A stretch of DNA of 38,650 nt from an uncultured Bacteroidota bacterium (GTDB lineage Bacteria > Bacteroidota > Bacteroidia > 2-12-FULL-35-15): positions 1 to 38,650 of the forward strand of contig CAIXIP010000341.1 in NCBI GenBank assembly GCA_903919535.1. Reading direction: 5' to 3'. Positions 35,150 to 38,650 of this stretch are shown here, piece by piece. Position numbers and translations under genes: made by a program. Within the stretch, counting starts at the first letter, position 1, and each line of letters opens with the position of its first letter. Below the pieces are notes generated by a model. That model had not been told where the DNA came from. It made no database searches and saw nothing but the letters and a program-made list of their open reading frames with translations.

Positions 35150-35192
35150 GCACGATTATCCTCTCATAATAAATAATACAAAGAATAAACAA

Positions 35193-35224
35193 AACCTCCC
35201 CCTGCCCCCTCGGGGAGGGGGAGG
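35193..35224 (-). repeat. GC-rich palindromic repeat R2, just before the DUF559 start codon
   Basis: It begins AACCTCCCCCTGCCCCCTC, 19 bases identical to R3, and ends CGGGGAGGGGGAGG. The two arms CCTCCCCCT and AGGGGGAGG are perfectly complementary. Its end supplies GGAGG (35220-35224) five bases before the ATG at 35230, an ideal Shine-Dalgarno position. Confidence 0.9.
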
Positions 35225-35229
35225 AATAA

Positions 35230-35619
35230 ATGAAAGCCACAAAAGAAAATCACAATTTATACAACAAATCTCTTCAGCCATTTGCACACGAAAACCGTTA
35301 CCAAATGACTAAAGCCGAAGCGTGTTTGTGGAAATATGTGCTAAGGGCAAAAATGATGTGCGGCTATACATTTAACAGACAACGACCTGTTTTAAATTAC
35401 ATTGCCGATTTTATGTGTAAAGAATTAAAATTGATTATTGAAGTTGATGGATATTCTCATACGTTGGATGAAGTGATTGAAAAGGATATTATTAAACAAA
35501 GAGATTTGGAAATTGCAGGATTTACAGTCATTCGATTTTCGGATGAAGAGGTATTGAAAAGAATTGAAGATGTGAGAAGATCACTGGAATTGAGAATTGA
35601 AGAAATCAAAAAAAGCTAG
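35230..35619 (+). CDS. DUF559 (Vsr-like) endonuclease domain protein
   Basis: A 129-residue protein of the DUF559 family, related to the PD-(D/E)xK/Vsr nuclease fold. After a basic N-terminus (TKAEACLWKYVLRAK) comes FNRQRPVLNYIADF with D60, then the catalytic-type pair E71 and D73 in LIIEVDGYSH, H77, and later KQRDLEIAGFTVIRF and SDEEVL. All expected acidic residues are present, so it is probably an active DNA nuclease or nickase, though activity of the family is not generally proven. There is no adjacent methylase. Palindromic repeats sit 5 bases before its start (R2) and 2 bases after its stop (R3), with R1 further upstream. This suggests the gene and repeats move or function together. Confidence 0.9.
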   Translation: MKATKENHNLYNKSLQPFAHENRYQMTKAEACLWKYVLRAKMMCGYTFNRQRPVLNYIADFMCKELKLIIEVDGYSHTLDEVIEKDIIKQRDLEIAGFTVIRFSDEEVLKRIEDVRRSLELRIEEIKKS

Positions 35620-35621
35620 AG

Positions 35622-35651
35622 AACCTCCCCCTGCCCCCTCTTGAGGGGGAG
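35622..35651 (-). repeat. GC-rich palindromic repeat R3 (right end of DUF559 cassette)
   Basis: AACCTCCCCCTGCCCCCTC then TTGAGGGGGAG; CCCCCTC-TT-GAGGGGG is the same 16-base palindrome as in R1. R1 and R3 are inverted relative to each other and enclose 533 bases (35119-35651). R3 lies between two convergent genes and may also act as a transcription barrier, though no T-run follows. Confidence 0.9.
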
Positions 35652-35677
35652 AAAACAATCGACATTAAGTAAATATT

Positions 35678-38650
35678 CTAATTCCCTTTTTTCTGCACAA
35701 TCATTTTTTGGATTTTCGTAAATCTATCAGTAGAAATTTTCAGAAAATAAATTCCGCTCTCAAAATTCATCGAGTTTATATGTATCGTTTTGTTAGTTGT
35801 TTTTTCTGAATACACATTCTGTCCTAAAATAGAAACAAGCTCTACAAGCGTTTCTGCATTGTTAAAATTTTTCAGTTCAACAGTAAAATCACCATTGTTC
35901 GGGTTGGGATAAATTGAAAAAGAGAGAATGCTATTTTCATCAATGCTTGTTATTACAATAACATTAGATGAAGCAGAATTACAACCATTAGCATCAGTAA
36001 CAATCACATAATAATTACCGCCTTGTGTTGGGGTGTAACTCGCTGCTGTTGCACCAACAATAATTCCTGAACTATTGTACCACTGATTTCCTGTTGTTGC
36101 ATTAGAGTTAAGAGTTCCACTTATTTGTGTAATTAAAGGAGTTGTAGGCAAAGGATTAATTATTACCAAAAGAGCATTTGATGTTTCCGGATTATTTAAT
36201 GCACAAACATTTGACGAATTTATTATACAAGTTACGGCATCACTAGTATTTAAAGTTGTACTGGAAAATGTTGGACTATTTGTTCCCGCATTTATTCCAT
36301 TTACCTGCCATTGATAACTAGGGGTTGTTCCACCATTTGTTGCACTAGCAGTGTATGTTGCTGGTGTACCTATACAAAAACTTGCTGATGGAGAAGTAAT
36401 GCTTGCACCTACAGTTGTTCCCGAATTAATGGTTGCTGTTACCGGCACCAGTACACTGGTACAACCTTGTTTGATCTCCCAATTATAGAAGTAATAATAA
36501 TAAACAGGATTATTTGCGCTGTTACCAGTTATGGAAACTATCCCTGCAATTGAATAAGGATAAACCGCTCCAGCAGAATTTCTGTATAAATTATTGTTCC
36601 CTGCAACACCCAATTGAAGATCAACTCCAATAGGAACGTTAAAATTCAAAGTGATACGATTTTGACCTGAAGGAACATTAACTATTGCAGATTGTAATAC
36701 AGTTCCTGCACTATTACGTAATTCAATAGTTCTGTTACCGGCTGTATTCGCATTTACCCATACCGAAACAAGAGTAAATGCACTTGTTGCACTAAACTTT
36801 AAATAATGATACGTTGCTGCAGTAAAATATCCTCCCGCACCAATACTACCTGTAAGGGCACCAACGTATTGAGAAGCTCCTCCTGCATCGTTTTCAACAT
36901 AATAAGTTGTTGTAGATGTAAGGGTTGGGGTGGTAAAGGATGTTCCGGTATTCACTAAATTCCCTCCTGTTGCTGCATCGTACCAATTAATAGTTCCACT
37001 TGCTGATGCTGTTAATACAAGTGACGCAGGAACACAACCAGGTGCTATTGCTGATTGAACAACTGGTGCATCAACAACCGTGACAGTAACAAAATTCGTT
37101 TTTATCAAAGAATCGGCTCCTGCACAATTACTTATTTTTAATTTGATCGAATAGGTTCCGCTTGCAGTATATATATGTGTAGGGTTTTGTTGTGTAGAAG
37201 TAATTCCGTCTCCAAAATTCCATAGCCAGGAAGTTGAACTTCCGCTAAGGTCAGTAAAATCAACAGCTCCACCACATGCACTTGTAATGGCGGCAGTAAA
37301 ATTAGCAACTGGTGAGATTGGGTTCAAACTGATATCTTGTATTGTTGCATTTCCATCTGTTACAACAATATTGTTTATTGTTTGTGATTGATAACCAGGT
37401 GCTGAATAGGTAACATTGTATGTTCCCTGATAAATAGGCCGATGATAATTTCCAACAGGCAAGGCTGAATAAACATGGGAACTATCAATATCGTGACCGC
37501 TAATAAACACTTTCGCTTTAATAGGTTGATTGGTACATGCATCTTTTATTATTCCTCGAATACCATGCAACGCCTCTTCCATGTAATTCAAAAATGATCT
37601 GTAATTATCATTCCAGTTAGTAAGAAGATCTGCGGTAGGCGTAACTTTTATATCCGATAATTCCAATGTAAACTCTCTGCAGTGTTTGAAATAATTCATA
37701 TAATCCTGACGTCCACCGGTAATGCTATACCACGCGAATCCGTTGGAAATCCCATTCGGATTTACACTTGTCATGTATCCTGCAGGAGCGTTTGCCATTG
37801 CTGTATCAGCATATTTTGATGATTCACGTATCCACCAATTATCATCAGCAGGTAATTGTGCCCAGGTATCCCATGGATAATTAACTACTTCTGCACCACC
37901 ATGAAAATTAGCCGCCATTACAAAATTCATCGTGTCTGCAAAATCCATGAATGCTTGTGTTTCGGGTTGCCACGAATTTCCATCAGGATGTGGACCGGCT
38001 TGCGGATCAGGATAATTACGATTCAAATCAATATTATTTCCATTAAAACGGGTTGCACCATTTACAGTTGTGCTCCCACCAGCATATGTTCCATCAGGAT
38101 TTGCGAGCGGACAGATCCAAATCTCCATGCTATTTACCAAGCTGGTAACGCGAGCATCTGTACCATAGTTAGTCAATAAAAAATCAATGTAATGCAACAT
38201 ACCAATATATCCGGCAGTTTCATCACCATGCATACTGGATGAATATAAAAACTGAGGTTCGTTTTCTTTTACATTTATATTATCTGATATTTTTAAAAGC
38301 ATTATTTTTCTTCCGCTAGTCAACGTTTTAATGGTAACTAGCTTGCAAATAGTTGGATGATCAGTAACAAACTGATTCATAATAGTTTCATAATTTGGAT
38401 AAGTAGGATACGTGTTCCAGATAGTTTGAACTTGAGTGAAGCTTTTCCCTTTTCCCATCTTCACCTTATTCAAAGAACTTGGAGGAGGTAAAATAGTGTA
38501 TTGATAATTCAAGACAATAAATTTTTCGAAGCCGCTTTTATTGGCATACGCAAACACTTCATTGTTTTTTACATTATCGATAGAAATAATTTTTGTGAGA
38601 GTTTTTATTTCTTCTCTGGAAGTAATGTTAAATTTAAAATACACTTCCCC
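35678..38650 (-). CDS. Secreted M14 zinc carboxypeptidase with type A T9SS tail (5' end cut)
   Basis: The frame stays open to the right edge, so the signal peptide and true start lie outside; about 990 residues are visible. Counting from the GTG at 38644, the M14 catalytic domain has zinc ligands H139 and E142 (MHGDE) and H248 (NFHGG), substrate-binding DLNRNYP at 206-212 and catalytic E328 in EFTLELSD. After it come a carboxypeptidase-regulatory-like domain (GIRGIIKDACTNQPI, about 365-445), a PKD domain (LWNFGDGITSTQQNP), two Ig-like or CHU-type domains (TINWYDAATGG and PSYQWQVNG regions), and a type A sorting domain (IYPNPNNGDFTVEL, GIYFLKI, basic end). It should be an active surface-bound or secreted exopeptidase exported by T9SS. 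Confidence 0.95.
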   Translation of the reverse strand, partial: GEVYFKFNITSREEIKTLTKIISIDNVKNNEVFAYANKSGFEKFIVLNYQYTILPPPSSLNKVKMGKGKSFTQVQTIWNTYPTYPNYETIMNQFVTDHPTICKLVTIKTLTSGRKIMLLKISDNINVKENEPQFLYSSSMHGDETAGYIGMLHYIDFLLTNYGTDARVTSLVNSMEIWICPLANPDGTYAGGSTTVNGATRFNGNNIDLNRNYPDPQAGPHPDGNSWQPETQAFMDFADTMNFVMAANFHGGAEVVNYPWDTWAQLPADDNWWIRESSKYADTAMANAPAGYMTSVNPNGISNGFAWYSITGGRQDYMNYFKHCREFTLELSDIKVTPTADLLTNWNDNYRSFLNYMEEALHGIRGIIKDACTNQPIKAKVFISGHDIDSSHVYSALPVGNYHRPIYQGTYNVTYSAPGYQSQTINNIVVTDGNATIQDISLNPISPVANFTAAITSACGGAVDFTDLSGSSTSWLWNFGDGITSTQQNPTHIYTASGTYSIKLKISNCAGADSLIKTNFVTVTVVDAPVVQSAIAPGCVPASLVLTASASGTINWYDAATGGNLVNTGTSFTTPTLTSTTTYYVENDAGGASQYVGALTGSIGAGGYFTAATYHYLKFSATSAFTLVSVWVNANTAGNRTIELRNSAGTVLQSAIVNVPSGQNRITLNFNVPIGVDLQLGVAGNNNLYRNSAGAVYPYSIAGIVSITGNSANNPVYYYYFYNWEIKQGCTSVLVPVTATINSGTTVGASITSPSASFCIGTPATYTASATNGGTTPSYQWQVNGINAGTNSPTFSSTTLNTSDAVTCIINSSNVCALNNPETSNALLVIINPLPTTPLITQISGTLNSNATTGNQWYNSSGIIVGATAASYTPTQGGNYYVIVTDANGCNSASSNVIVITSIDENSILSFSIYPNPNNGDFTVELKNFNNAETLVELVSILGQNVYSEKTTNKTIHINSMNFESGIYFLKISTDRFTKIQKMIVQKKGN

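Larger units (their letters stand above)
35119..35651. mobile_element. Putative DUF559-palindrome cassette
   Basis: Repeats R1 and R3 form inverted ends, R2 sits at the start codon, and the only gene inside is the DUF559 nuclease. I see no clear target-site duplication at the ends and no transposase. The mobility is inferred from the tight and symmetric packing of repeats around the gene; it could equally be a resident gene among spreading repeats. Confidence 0.45.

Noticed and set aside
35106-35312. A 68-residue open frame running through R1 and R2
   Set aside because: Its sequence is made mostly of translated palindromes (PPLEGDKGG, LPPRGGGG), and it overlaps the start of the DUF559 gene in another frame; it is not a credible protein.
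35230-35619. Restriction-modification or Vsr mismatch-repair role for the DUF559 gene
   Set aside because: No DNA methylase is encoded nearby, so neither role can be supported by context; only the fold-level relation to Vsr is kept.
35119-35651. CRISPR array from the three GC-rich repeats
   Set aside because: Only three copies, not all in one orientation, with unequal spacing and a gene between two of them; no Cas genes are in the window.

Overview
The window is AT-rich bacterial DNA that fits the phylum Bacteroidota. It holds type IX secretion (T9SS) sorting domains of both type A and type B, PorP/SprF-family and OmpA/TPR/PD40 outer-membrane proteins, SBBP-repeat surface proteins, and several promoter boxes matching TAnnTTTG, the Bacteroidota -7 consensus. 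I cannot name the genus; a Flavobacteriales-like or related environmental lineage is likely.

Left part (1-9000): mostly housekeeping. On the minus strand lie tdk and a fused murF-alr gene cut by the left edge. On the plus strand follow a conserved hypothetical gene, a secreted M28 aminopeptidase, rsmI, a CorA-type transporter, a secreted MORN_2 repeat protein and recJ, closed by an 11-bp hairpin terminator at 9010-9034.

Middle part (9067-29032): all minus strand and mostly cell-surface. Read 5' to 3' from the right there are two tandem paralogous giant type B T9SS substrates (1353 and 1193 aa), each with its own TTG-N19/20-TATTTTTG promoter. They are followed within a few bases by a PorP/SprF-like barrel and a TPR/PD40/OmpA lipid- or wall-anchored partner (PorE-like layout). 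Next is a MORN_2 protein, a nine-PAS soluble histidine kinase and a LytTR response regulator, ending at a terminator (11659-11684). Further downstream are a small outer-membrane protein, a lipoprotein and a type A T9SS cargo protein. The likely picture is an export unit (cargo plus dedicated outer-membrane partners) followed by a signalling operon.

Right part (29312-38650): a small cytochrome-c-like lipoprotein, tRNA-Cys(GCA), a minus-strand gltX-folB-CWC operon, and a plus-strand pair (TPR-SpoIIE phosphatase and an rRNA-type methyltransferase). Then comes a compact element of about 533 bp (35119-35651): a DUF559 (Vsr-like) nuclease gene bracketed by GC-rich palindromic repeats in inverted orientation. 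The last gene is a large M14 zinc carboxypeptidase with a type A T9SS signal, cut at its 5' end by the right edge.

The two items most worth following are the DUF559 repeat cassette, which looks like a minimal mobile or REP-like unit, and the type B secretion locus with its neighbouring two-component operon. No stretch longer than 300 bases lacks a gene; the longest gap is 29033-29311, between divergent genes, and it holds their promoters.
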